This document shows, in pieces, positions 9,178 to 18,094 of a stretch of DNA of 64,000 nucleotides. The stretch covers positions 1-64,000 of the forward strand of contig JAPLIC010000053.1 of assembly GCA_026389315.1 (NCBI GenBank), in the 5' to 3' direction. The stretch comes from Cyanobacteriota bacterium (GTDB lineage: Bacteria > Cyanobacteriota > Cyanobacteriia > PCC-6307 > Cyanobiaceae). A program made the translations under genes and the position numbers. Within the stretch, counting starts at the first letter, position 1; every line of letters begins with the position of its first letter. The notes beneath the pieces are model-generated. The model saw nothing but the letters and a program-made list of their open reading frames with translations, did no database searches and was not told the origin of the DNA.

Positions 9178-11970
9178 GTGCCTGAGGCCGCCAGCCCCCA
9201 ACCCGCCCCCGGCTCCGACGCCCTGCCCAAGACCTACGACCCGGCCGGCACCGAGGCCCGCTGGCAGGCCGCCTGGGAGCAGGCGGGTGCCTTCCACCCC
9301 GATCCGGCGGCCCCCGGCCAGCCCTTCAGCGTGGTGATCCCGCCGCCGAACGTGACCGGCAGCCTGCACATGGGCCACGCCTTCAACACCGCCCTGATCG
9401 ACACGATCGTGCGCTTCCAGCGCCTGCAGGGCAAGAACGTGCTCTGCCTGCCCGGTACCGACCACGCCTCGATCGCCGTGCAGACGATCTTGGAAAAGCA
9501 GCTCAAGGCGGAGGGGGCCAGCAAGGACGACCTCGGCCGCGACGCCTTTTTTGAGCGGGCCTGGGCCTGGAAGGCCGAAAGCGGCGGCACCATCGTCGGC
9601 CAGCTGCGCCGCCTGGGTTATTCGGTGGACTGGGGCCGCGAGCGCTTCACCCTCGATCCGGGCCTCAACAAAGCCGTGGTGGAGGCCTTCCTGCGATTGC
9701 ACGAGCAGGGCCTGATTTACCGGGGCGAATACCTCGTCAATTGGTGCCCTGCCTCCGGTTCGGCGGTGAGTGACCTGGAGGTGGAGATGAAGGAGGTGGA
9801 GGGCTCGTTGTGGCACCTGCGCTATCCGCTCACGCCGCTTGCCGATCACCCCATCGACCATCTGGTGGTCGCCACCACCCGCCCCGAAACGATGCTCGGC
9901 GACACCGCCGTGGCCGTGAATCCCGCCGATCCCCGCTACGCCCACCTGGTGGGTCGCAGCATCACCCTGCCCTTGATGGGCCGCCAGATCCCGATCGTCG
10001 CCGACGAGCACGTGGATCCGGCCTTTGGCACCGGCTGCGTCAAGGTGACGCCCGCCCACGATCCCAATGACTTCGCCATTGGCCAACGCCACGGCCTGCC
10101 CCAGATCACCGTGATGGCCAAGGACGGCAGCATGAACGAAGCCGCCGGCCGCTTTGCAGGGCTCGATCGCTTTGAGGCCCGCAAGGCGGTGGTGGCGGCG
10201 ATGGAGGCCGAAGGATTGCTGGTGAAGACCGAACCCCACCGCCACAGCGTCCCCTATTCGGATCGCGGCAAGGTGCCGGTAGAGCCGCTGCTCTCCACCC
10301 AGTGGTTCGTGCGCACCGAACCCCTGGCGGCCCGCTGCCGCACCGCCCTCGACAACCCCGCCGGCGCCGAGCCCCGCTTTGTGCCGGAGCGCTGGAGCAA
10401 GGTCTACCGCGACTGGCTGACCGACATCCGCGACTGGTGCATCAGCCGCCAACTGTGGTGGGGCCACCGCATCCCCGCCTGGTTTGTGGTGAGTGAAACG
10501 GGGGGGGTGATCACTGAGGCCACGCCCTACTTCGTGGGCCGCAGTGAGGCGGAGGCTTGGGCTAAGGCGGAGGCGCAGTTTGGTGCTGCAAGCCTGGCGG
10601 CGGGTCGGGATCTGGTGCTGGAGCAGGACCCCGATGTGCTCGACACCTGGTTTTCCAGTGGCCTCTGGCCCTTCTCCACCCTGGGTTGGCCCGATCCGGC
10701 TGCCGCCGATCTGGCCACCTGGTATCCCACCAGCGTGCTGGTGACGGGTTTCGACATCATCTTTTTCTGGGTAGCCCGCATGACGATGCTGGCCGGTGCT
10801 TTTTTGCCGGAGGCCAGAGCACCGTTCGGCGATGTCTACATCCACGGCCTGGTGCGCGATGAGAACAACCGCAAGATGAGCAAATCAGCCGGCAATGGCA
10901 TCGATCCGTTGCTGCTGATCGAGCGTTATGGCGCCGATGCCCTGCGCTTCGCCCTGGTGCGCGAGGTGGCCGGCGCCGGCCAGGACATCCGCCTCGACTA
11001 CGACCGCAAAACCGACACCTCCGCCACGGTGGAGGCGGCCCGCAACTTCGCCAACAAGCTGTTCAACGCTACCCGGTTTGCGTTGATGAACCTGGGGGGG
11101 GAGACGCCGGCTTCCCTTGGCGAACCGGTGCTCGCCGAACTGGAGAGCGAAGACCGCTGGATCCTGTCGCGATTGGTGCGCACCAGTAGCCAATGTGCCG
11201 AGCTATGTGGCAGTTATCGCCTCGGTGAGGCCGCCAAGCTGCTCTATGAATTCGCCTGGAACGACCTCTGCGACCAATACATCGAGTGGGCCAAACCGCG
11301 CCTTTTCGGTGATGACCAGGCCGCCCGCACCACCGCTCGCCGGGTGCTGGCCCACAGCCTGGAAGCCCTGCTGGTGATGCTTCACCCGCTCATGCCCCAC
11401 CTCAGCGAAGACCTCTGGCATGCCGTCACCGGGGCCGAGGCCAGTGAGTTTCTGGCCCTGCAGCGCTGGCCCCAGCCCAATCAGCAGTGGCTGGATCCCT
11501 CCCACGAAAGCGCCTTCCAGTTCGGCATTGACGCCGTGCGCGCCATCCGCAACCTGCGGGCCCTGTCGGGGGTGAAACCCGCCGAGAAGTTGCCGATCGG
11601 CATCCACACCCCGACCGCCGCTCGCCGAGATTTCGTAATCGCCAATCAGGGCAAAATCAGCCGCCTGGTGGGCGCCTCCGAGCTGCACTGGGAAGCCGAA
11701 CCAACCGCCGGCCAGTTGCTGGGAATCGTCGACAGCGACGCCCAGGTGGGCCTCAGCGTTCCCCAGCAGAGCCTTGATGCCCTGCGGGAGCGGTTGCAGA
11801 AGGATCTGGCCAAGGTGGAAAAGGAAATCGCCGGCCTGGCCGGTCGGCTTGCCAACCCCAACTTCGCCGGCAAGGCGCCGCCGGAGGTGGTGGCCGAATG
11901 CCAGGCGAATCTGGCGGAAGCTCGGGCCCAGGCGGAGCTGGTGCGGGGGCGGTTACTCGATCTTGGCTGA
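9178..11970 (+). CDS. valS: valyl-tRNA synthetase
   Basis: 930 aa, GTG start; [14 protein letters not shown] (HIGH-type) and [15 protein letters not shown] (KMSKS). Confidence 0.97.
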   Translation: MPEAASPQPAPGSDALPKTYDPAGTEARWQAAWEQAGAFHPDPAAPGQPFSVVIPPPNVTGSLHMGHAFNTALIDTIVRFQRLQGKNVLCLPGTDHASIAVQTILEKQLKAEGASKDDLGRDAFFERAWAWKAESGGTIVGQLRRLGYSVDWGRERFTLDPGLNKAVVEAFLRLHEQGLIYRGEYLVNWCPASGSAVSDLEVEMKEVEGSLWHLRYPLTPLADHPIDHLVVATTRPETMLGDTAVAVNPADPRYAHLVGRSITLPLMGRQIPIVADEHVDPAFGTGCVKVTPAHDPNDFAIGQRHGLPQITVMAKDGSMNEAAGRFAGLDRFEARKAVVAAMEAEGLLVKTEPHRHSVPYSDRGKVPVEPLLSTQWFVRTEPLAARCRTALDNPAGAEPRFVPERWSKVYRDWLTDIRDWCISRQLWWGHRIPAWFVVSETGGVITEATPYFVGRSEAEAWAKAEAQFGAASLAAGRDLVLEQDPDVLDTWFSSGLWPFSTLGWPDPAAADLATWYPTSVLVTGFDIIFFWVARMTMLAGAFLPEARAPFGDVYIHGLVRDENNRKMSKSAGNGIDPLLLIERYGADALRFALVREVAGAGQDIRLDYDRKTDTSATVEAARNFANKLFNATRFALMNLGGETPASLGEPVLAELESEDRWILSRLVRTSSQCAELCGSYRLGEAAKLLYEFAWNDLCDQYIEWAKPRLFGDDQAARTTARRVLAHSLEALLVMLHPLMPHLSEDLWHAVTGAEASEFLALQRWPQPNQQWLDPSHESAFQFGIDAVRAIRNLRALSGVKPAEKLPIGIHTPTAARRDFVIANQGKISRLVGASELHWEAEPTAGQLLGIVDSDAQVGLSVPQQSLDALRERLQKDLAKVEKEIAGLAGRLANPNFAGKAPPEVVAECQANLAEARAQAELVRGRLLDLG

Positions 11971-12034
11971 TTGCCCCCTGGGTGGCCATGGGGTTTGTGA
12001 TCAGAGCTTCTGCTGGAGGATTGCCATGGCGCGG

Positions 12035-12250
12035 CTGGGCATTGGCGTGGGCGGTCTTGAAATCGTCGTAGGCGGAACCACGCCCGCCGCAAGCTGTGAG
12101 CCGTGGCATGCGACCGGAAAATCCTTGGCGTTTGAGAAGACTTGCGAATGCCTCGCGACAACGGATCTTCTCCTCCTTCGAGTTGCCTCCACCTTCGATG
12201 TACAAATGGGCACTCACCAGCGGGTTCCTCCCAGTTCGCCTCGGATCCAC
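12035..12250 (-). pseudogene. truncated DUF4276-like protein downstream of the AAA ATPase
   Basis: VSAHLYIEGGGNSKEEKIRCREAFASLLKRQGFSGRMPRLTACGGRGSAYDDFKTAH resembles DUF4276 N-termini; the rest of the 11753-12250 ORF reads antisense into valS. Confidence 0.6.
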
Positions 12251-13464
12251 AGCTCACCCAGGCGGTATTTCTCCAGCCACACCTTGAGAGCATCGGCCGA
12301 TAAGCGGGTCATCTTGGTGCTGCCGTGATGCTTCTCGCAGACCACCACTGCTTCGGGGTGCTCGCTCATAGCATCCACCAGCACATCGGAATGGGTGGTG
12401 ACGATCAGCTGAGTTCTTTTAGAGGCTTCCAGCAGGTGATCGGCCAGCTTGGGCAGCACATCGGGATGCAGGCCGAGCTCGGGTTCTTCGATGCAGATCA
12501 ACGGCGGCGGATCGGGGTCGCAGAGGATCGCCAGCAGGCAGAGATAGCGCAGGGTGCCATCGGAGAGCCGTGTGGCTGGAATCACAAAGTCTCCCTCCGT
12601 GAAGAACACCTGGACGGATCCATCTTGAATCAGTACATTAAATTCTGTGATGCCGTCATATAGATCTGCCAGCCCATTCAGTATCGCTCGGGCTGCGGCG
12701 GGTTGGCGGGTTTTGAGGCGGTTAAGGAACAGGCCAAGGTTGGAAAAGTCTTCCTCCAACACATCGTTACGCCCATCGGCAATTTGCCGATCGCGGAACA
12801 CGGCCTGGCGGCCGAAGGTCCATTCGCGATAGAGGCGGATGCGCTCATAGTTGCGGGCCACCCAGGCCAGTTCGGGATAGATGTCTGGGTCCCGCCGTTG
12901 GGCGAGAATCGAGCGATCGGGCTCCAGGCTGTCTTGCGCCAGCAGCCGCTCTCTAATCTCATGCTGGACGCGCACACTTACCACATGTTGGCCCTGTGTA
13001 GGGCGGTAATAAAAGCGAATAGTGGGCTGAGCGAGCCAGGCCAAGGCATTTTCTAGGCGTTCATCTTTCAGCGCGAATCCCTGGCCGGCTGAGCCGAAGG
13101 CGATGCGATGCCGCAAAGTCCGGGTGCCCGGGGGATAGCTCATCACCCAGTCGATACAGGCAGCGCCATCGGCGTTCCCTTTCCAGATCCATTCCGCAAC
13201 GCCACCGCCTTTGCGGGTGACCTTGCTAAATTCGCTAGGAGCTGCCCGCATCAGGGCGATAGCTTCGATGAAGTTCGATTTTCCAGAACCGTTGGGGCCA
13301 ATCAGCAGATTGAGGGACCGAAGATCGAGCCCATCGGTTTCTGGGCCGAAGGAGAGCACATTCCTGAGCTCGATGCGCTGGAGGAAGGGTAAGGAGTTGG
13401 CCGCTGGCATCTCAATCTTCCTGTTTAGCTGCGAAATGGTCGCCTGGTGATTTGACGGCAACAT
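12214..13464 (-). CDS. AAA family ATPase (AAA_21/RecF-SMC-like)
   Basis: 416 aa; LNLLIGPNGSGKSNFIEAIALMRAAP, ICIEEPELGLHPDVLPKLADHL, QLIVTTHSDVLVDAM. Confidence 0.9.
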   Translation of the reverse strand: MLPSNHQATISQLNRKIEMPAANSLPFLQRIELRNVLSFGPETDGLDLRSLNLLIGPNGSGKSNFIEAIALMRAAPSEFSKVTRKGGGVAEWIWKGNADGAACIDWVMSYPPGTRTLRHRIAFGSAGQGFALKDERLENALAWLAQPTIRFYYRPTQGQHVVSVRVQHEIRERLLAQDSLEPDRSILAQRRDPDIYPELAWVARNYERIRLYREWTFGRQAVFRDRQIADGRNDVLEEDFSNLGLFLNRLKTRQPAAARAILNGLADLYDGITEFNVLIQDGSVQVFFTEGDFVIPATRLSDGTLRYLCLLAILCDPDPPPLICIEEPELGLHPDVLPKLADHLLEASKRTQLIVTTHSDVLVDAMSEHPEAVVVCEKHHGSTKMTRLSADALKVWLEKYRLGELWIRGELGGTRW

Positions 13465-13919
13465 CTGAATTGTAGCTCTTTTGGGATGATTCGGCTCCTG
13501 TTGGTTCCGCCACCATCAGCCTCGCCACTACTTGCCGCTCATCGAGCTTGACAGTGACCACAGTTGTTGAGATGCGGTATCAAAGCCGATTAGCTTGCTT
13601 AAAATGTCGATGGGAATGGCCAAGCTTCTGTGCTGCTAGGCAATGCCTGGCCAAAATTGGGGTTGCCCCAAAACACGTAATGCTGGCATAGACAGGTTGT
13701 TCGCAATCCACTTCGCAACGTTGATCGCCCGCTAAATCTGGTGGCTGTGACGAGGAGCCTGCGGCACAGCAGAGCTGAACCACCGGTGGCACTGGATAAA
13801 GGGCCGAAGTCGGCCCTCACCAGCCCCGTGTCTCTCCCCCCCTGACTCCAGCAGCGCCCACCGACTCCGGCCCGCCAGGTGACGGCATCCAGCCGCAAGC
13901 CCCGCCAGAATCACCACAG

Positions 13920-14486
13920 TTGAACCGCCCCTGGCCCGGCCGCGACCGGCTCGGTCTTGACCGGCTCGGTCTTGACCAGCTCGGTCTTGACCAGCTCGGT
14001 CTAATTCAGGCCATTGGCGGTCTGATCCTCGGCCTGATCGCCCTGTTCTCCTCCTATGACCACATCACCGTCGCCGGCCGCAGCCTCCCGATCCAGCAGC
14101 AATGGGGCATCCCCTGCATCGCTGCCTCGGTGGCGGTCGTTCTTATCGACTCTCAATTGGCGACGGGATCCCGGCTACGAGCAGCGCACGAGAGAGAGCG
14201 AGATCGCGATCTTGCGCGAGAGGCAAAAGAGACTGCGGATCGAGAAGCAGATCGAGCAAATCGACGAGAGAACGAAGCAGATCGAGAACGAAACCGAGCA
14301 GCTCAGGCGCGAGAACGCCAGGCTCGCGAAGCTCAACGCCAGGGACGATGCCTTGAGCGCCTTGATCAAGCAGCATTGCTTTCCGCCAGAGTCCAGCTCG
14401 AGCCCACCGAAATCAACCGAAACCGATTGCGGACTTTCCTCTCCCTGATGGGCCAGCCGCCCTTGGGGGATGGGGATGGGGTTTGA
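13920..14486 (+). CDS. membrane-anchored charged coiled-coil hypothetical protein
   Basis: 188 aa; hydrophobic IGGLILGLIALFSSY and IPCIAASVAVVLI, then Arg/Glu-rich coil and ...LLSARVQLEPTEINRNRLRTFLSLM. A second open frame (14056-14448) overlaps. Confidence 0.5.
   Translation: MNRPWPGRDRLGLDRLGLDQLGLDQLGLIQAIGGLILGLIALFSSYDHITVAGRSLPIQQQWGIPCIAASVAVVLIDSQLATGSRLRAAHERERDRDLAREAKETADREADRANRRENEADRERNRAAQARERQAREAQRQGRCLERLDQAALLSARVQLEPTEINRNRLRTFLSLMGQPPLGDGDGV
13944..14003. repeat. 15 bp tandem repeat, 4 units (GACC[GA]GCTCGGTCTT), coding a pentapeptide repeat (DRLGL/DQLGL)
   Basis: Direct reading of sequence. Confidence 0.9.
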
Positions 14487-14581
14487 GGTTCACTCCCCAA
14501 GCCATGGGTTTCATCCTGCAAGGGGTGCGGAGCAAGCCCAGCAGACCGAGACTGGAAGTGACAGCATCACCACCACCAGCA

Positions 14582-16123
14582 ATGGCGGCCAAAGGCGCAG
14601 CGAAGGGCAGCCTCAATGCCAAAAATCTCGAAGCCCTGGGGGCGGCCCGGCTGGCGGAGCTGCTGATCGTGCTGTGCGAGGGCAACAACGCCAGCAAACG
14701 GTTGCTGCGGCTGGCGCTGGCCGAGCAAAAGGGGCCATTGGAGATGGCGCGGGAGCTGCGCAAGCGGCTGGCCAGCATCGCCCGCGCATGCAGCCTGCTC
14801 GACGACCACCAACGCGATGAGCTGCTGCGGGAGCTGGAGCGGCAGCGGCAGGCGATCTGCGGACCGATCGCGGCTCATGATGCCGATCTGGCGATGGATT
14901 TGCTCTGGGAGGTGCTGGAGCTGTCCGCAGAGCTGATCGAGCGCTGTGATGACCGCGATGCGGTGCTACGGGACTGGTTCCATCAGGTCAGCGCCGCCCT
15001 CGGCCAGGTGGCCCTGGCGGCCCGCGGCAAGCCGCAGAACTTGGCTGATCAGGTCTATGCCGCGGTGGTGAGCAACAGCTATGGCCAGTTCGATCCAATC
15101 GTGCGTGATCTGGGCCCGGCCCTGGGGCCCGAGGGGCTGGCCCATCTGCACCTGCGCCTGGAAACCCTGCGCCAGCGCTCCAGCGGCACCGCGACGGCCA
15201 AAACCCAGCCCGATTTGATCGTGAGCATCGCCATGCTCGACATCGCCGATGCCCTGGGCGATGCCGAGGCCTATCTGGCCGAGTATCGCGACCACAGCCC
15301 TGAAGCGCTAACAGTGCCGGCGATTGCGGCCAATGTGGCGGAGCGGCTCACCAAGGCCGGCCGGGCGGAGGAGGCGCTGACGCTGCTGCAGGCGGCCGAC
15401 CCGTCCCTGCGCCGGCGTCGCGCTGGCGCCGAGGCATGGTGCGATGCGCGCCTGGATGCGCTGGAGGCCCTCGGCCGTAGCGACGAGGCCCAGGCCCAGC
15501 GCTGGGATTTTGCCCTGATGGAGCTGTCAAGCCGCCACCTACGCGACTACCTCAAACGGCTGCCGGCCTTTGAGGACCTGCCCGCCGAAGAGAAGGCCCT
15601 CGATCTGGTGGCGGAACACGACGACCTGGAAGAGGCTTTGTGGTTTCTGCTGCACTGGCCGGAGCCGCACCGGGCCGCCCGGCTGGTGCTGGCTGCGCCC
15701 AAGCCCCTGAATGGCGATCGCTACTACCTGCTGGCGCCGCTGGCAGAACTGCTGGAAAAACGCCAGCCGCTGGCGGCCACAGTTTGTCTGCGGGCGATGA
15801 TCGATTTCACGCTCAAGGTGGCGCGCTCCAAGCGCTATCCCCACGCGGCCCGCCATCTCGAAACCTGCCACCGTTTAGCCGCCGCCATCAACGATTGGGG
15901 GGGACTGGTTGATCACCGCAGTTATATGCTGCAGCTGCGGCGGGATCACGAACGCAAGCGTGGCTTTTGGAGTGAGGTGCCTAAGACGATGATTCCTGAG
16001 GCTGAGGTGGAAGCTAAAGCAGTGGGTAAGGGTGTGGTGGAGAAAGGGGGGAAGGGTAGGGGGCTGCAGGGCTCAGGGGCGGCAGTCGCTGAAGTTGAAT
16101 CTGTTCAACCGGGGTTATGGTGA
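14582..16123 (+). CDS. DUF6880-like helical-repeat hypothetical protein
   Basis: ORF 14483-16123; likely internal start MAAKGAAKGSLNAKNLEALGAARLAELLIVLCEGNNASKRLLRLALAE. Confidence 0.65.
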   Translation: MAAKGAAKGSLNAKNLEALGAARLAELLIVLCEGNNASKRLLRLALAEQKGPLEMARELRKRLASIARACSLLDDHQRDELLRELERQRQAICGPIAAHDADLAMDLLWEVLELSAELIERCDDRDAVLRDWFHQVSAALGQVALAARGKPQNLADQVYAAVVSNSYGQFDPIVRDLGPALGPEGLAHLHLRLETLRQRSSGTATAKTQPDLIVSIAMLDIADALGDAEAYLAEYRDHSPEALTVPAIAANVAERLTKAGRAEEALTLLQAADPSLRRRRAGAEAWCDARLDALEALGRSDEAQAQRWDFALMELSSRHLRDYLKRLPAFEDLPAEEKALDLVAEHDDLEEALWFLLHWPEPHRAARLVLAAPKPLNGDRYYLLAPLAELLEKRQPLAATVCLRAMIDFTLKVARSKRYPHAARHLETCHRLAAAINDWGGLVDHRSYMLQLRRDHERKRGFWSEVPKTMIPEAEVEAKAVGKGVVEKGGKGRGLQGSGAAVAEVESVQPGLW

Positions 16124-16261
16124 CTGGCATGCTGCGTTATTGGCAAGCGGATCCTCAAACTGTCGGATAGCTTCGAATGAGAATGATAAGTATTTACACG
16201 CAATTTAAACCATTTACGGAAGCGTATTCGGCAAAACCGCGGTGTTGTTGTAGTCGATCAA

Positions 16262-16966
16262 TTAATGGGTTGCTACTTTGGCCTGGTCGTCGCAGTCACT
16301 GAGTTTCAACTCGCGAGTAATGAAGACGACTTCGGCAGCCGTATTGAGAGCATGAATTTGTGTTGCATGAAAGATGTAGCTCGCCCAAATTTGGTTCGGA
16401 CCCATTAAAAAATTTTGGTCTTGCCAATCTCTTTTTATGCAAGAATTTTTGCGACGATTTACTTGACTCTGAATCGCGGGGCTGGAAAGAAAAATTTTTC
16501 GAGGTGCACTTAATTCTTTTCTCTTAGTCAGTTCAAGCACATCAAACAAAAAGGGAATGTCATCAACATCACAACCGAGTGTCACAAGCTTCTCTTCAAG
16601 AAGCTCAAGATCCAGGTGAGCTTCAGGATGATCTGAATCATTCCCGCCGGGAATTGTCGCTTCCCTAAGAAGGGCGTTGAAGTCGTTTGATTCGATCAAT
16701 TCTAGCGCTTTGTTTTGCCTTTTCAAGATCTCGGTTTCGCTCCTCAATTGCTCGGTTTCTATCTCGATCTGCTTGGACTTGCTCCTCAATTGCTCGGTTT
16801 CTGTCTCGGTCTGCTTGGATTTTCTCCTCATGCTCTCGATCTCTTTCTTGGTGGATTCGTTTTGCTTCCTCAGCGAATCGATATCGCGCCACATCGGCGA
16901 AAGCCAGGAGGTCCTTCTGCTTCTCTCTTTTTTCACGTTGGTAGCCATAAATGCCAACCGTCGCAA
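16262..16966 (-). CDS. coiled-coil plus unassigned C-terminal domain (frame B), overlapping the ORF at 16665-17447
   Basis: 234 aa; KEIESMRRKSKQTETETEQLRSKSKQIEIETEQLRSETEILKRQ then non-repetitive sequence to the stop. Confidence 0.45.
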   Translation of the reverse strand: MRRLAFMATNVKKERSRRTSWLSPMWRDIDSLRKQNESTKKEIESMRRKSKQTETETEQLRSKSKQIEIETEQLRSETEILKRQNKALELIESNDFNALLREATIPGGNDSDHPEAHLDLELLEEKLVTLGCDVDDIPFLFDVLELTKRKELSAPRKIFLSSPAIQSQVNRRKNSCIKRDWQDQNFLMGPNQIWASYIFHATQIHALNTAAEVVFITRELKLSDCDDQAKVATH

Positions 16967-17447
16967 TCAATCCCAGCATCATAGGTCTGCTCCAGCCTGC
17001 CGCCTTAAACCAGTCCGCGATCCCCAGCAATGAGGTCAGCAGCACCAGCACAACCGGCCATAGGCTCAAGGCCCTGGAGCGCAACAGCCCCCGCGTCCGC
17101 CACCGCCAACTGGCCTGGGCCTTGCGCCGTTGCAGTGCTGACAACTGGTGCCAGCCAGCCTCCAGGGCCTCCACAACGATGCAGAACGCACCAAGTGCGA
17201 GCAACACCTGCCCAACCCTGGTGTGAAACCCCAAGGAAAGAATCGCCCGGATCAGGGCCCAGCCCAGTAGCAAGACCCCGGCCAGCCCAATGGGTACGGC
17301 AAGCAGCCGCAACGCGAATCTCCACCCGGTTGTCCACGCACGACGCATGGTTATTCGCTGAAGGGACAAACATAAGCCAGCCAGTTCCAGCCAATGGGGT
17401 AAGACGCTGTAGCTGGACTCGAATTGCAGGCCTTCGGGTTCAGTCAC
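16665..17447 (-). CDS. membrane protein with C-terminal charged coiled coil (frame A)
   Basis: 260 aa; several hydrophobic helices then EEKIQADRDRNRAIEEQVQADRDRNRAIEERNRDLEKAKQ. Confidence 0.55.
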   Translation of the reverse strand: MTEPEGLQFESSYSVLPHWLELAGLCLSLQRITMRRAWTTGWRFALRLLAVPIGLAGVLLLGWALIRAILSLGFHTRVGQVLLALGAFCIVVEALEAGWHQLSALQRRKAQASWRWRTRGLLRSRALSLWPVVLVLLTSLLGIADWFKAAGWSRPMMLGLIATVGIYGYQREKREKQKDLLAFADVARYRFAEEAKRIHQERDREHEEKIQADRDRNRAIEEQVQADRDRNRAIEERNRDLEKAKQSARIDRIKRLQRPS

Positions 17448-17575
17448 GCCGCCGGAATCGTTCAGGGGCAGCCTTGAAGCCAGCTAATCCAGTCTTAACT
17501 GTATTCGATGCTCTTAGCCAGTCGAGGCTAAAGCCCAAAATAGCTCATCCCTACGTATCCACCCCAGCCTTCCCT

Positions 17576-18037
17576 TCAGCTACTCCAGATCTCTGACAAC
17601 TCCAGCCGTAACCCCGACAACAACTCCCCACCCTCCAGCGTCAGCGCAGGCTCGATCCGCAGGGGTTCGCCAGGGTCCATCACGCCGCCACCGGGCCGCC
17701 AGATGTCCCCATCCCACTGCTCGGCAAACACCAGCCAGCCCAGCCGGGCGCTGTCGGTCATGTACGCGGCCATCTTGTGGCGTAAGGCCGTGACGCCACG
17801 GGGGCCTTGATCCGAGGGGCTTGCACCACTGGTGTTTGCACCACTGGTGTTTGCACCATTGGTGTTTGCACCATTGGTGCTGGCCAGCTCGATCACCACG
17901 TCCGGGCAGAGGGGTGGAGAGCCGCAGCGTTGCTCGGCGCTGAGCACGGAGCCATCGTTTAGCCGGAGTGGCGGGCGATGCCGGCCAGATCCACCCAGGT
18001 CACCCCCTGGCCAAGGAAGGGCCGCCGCCGCAGCCAC
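17576..18037 (-). pseudogene. Uma2-family (DUF820) nuclease-like protein, probably N-terminally truncated
   Basis: LCPDVVIELAS...LRHKMAAYMTDSARLGWLVF resembles the Uma2 core; N-terminal third not recognisable. Confidence 0.55.
17821..17880. repeat. 15 bp tandem repeat, 4 units (TTGCACCA[CT]TGGTGT), coding NGANT/SGANT pentapeptides
   Basis: Direct reading of sequence. Confidence 0.92.
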
Positions 18038-18094
18038 CGCCCCTTACAACCGCCACCAACGGATTGGAGCCAGACCAGAACAACATCAACGTCC

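Noticed and set aside
9094-10845. 583 aa minus-strand ORF
   Set aside because: Lies antisense to valS; His/Gly-rich shadow translation of codon-biased DNA with no recognisable domain.
16170-16196. Fur-box-like gaatgagaatgataagtattt
   Set aside because: A similar string occurs at ~6428 inside the TIR-like coding region; too degenerate and not clearly upstream of a gene.
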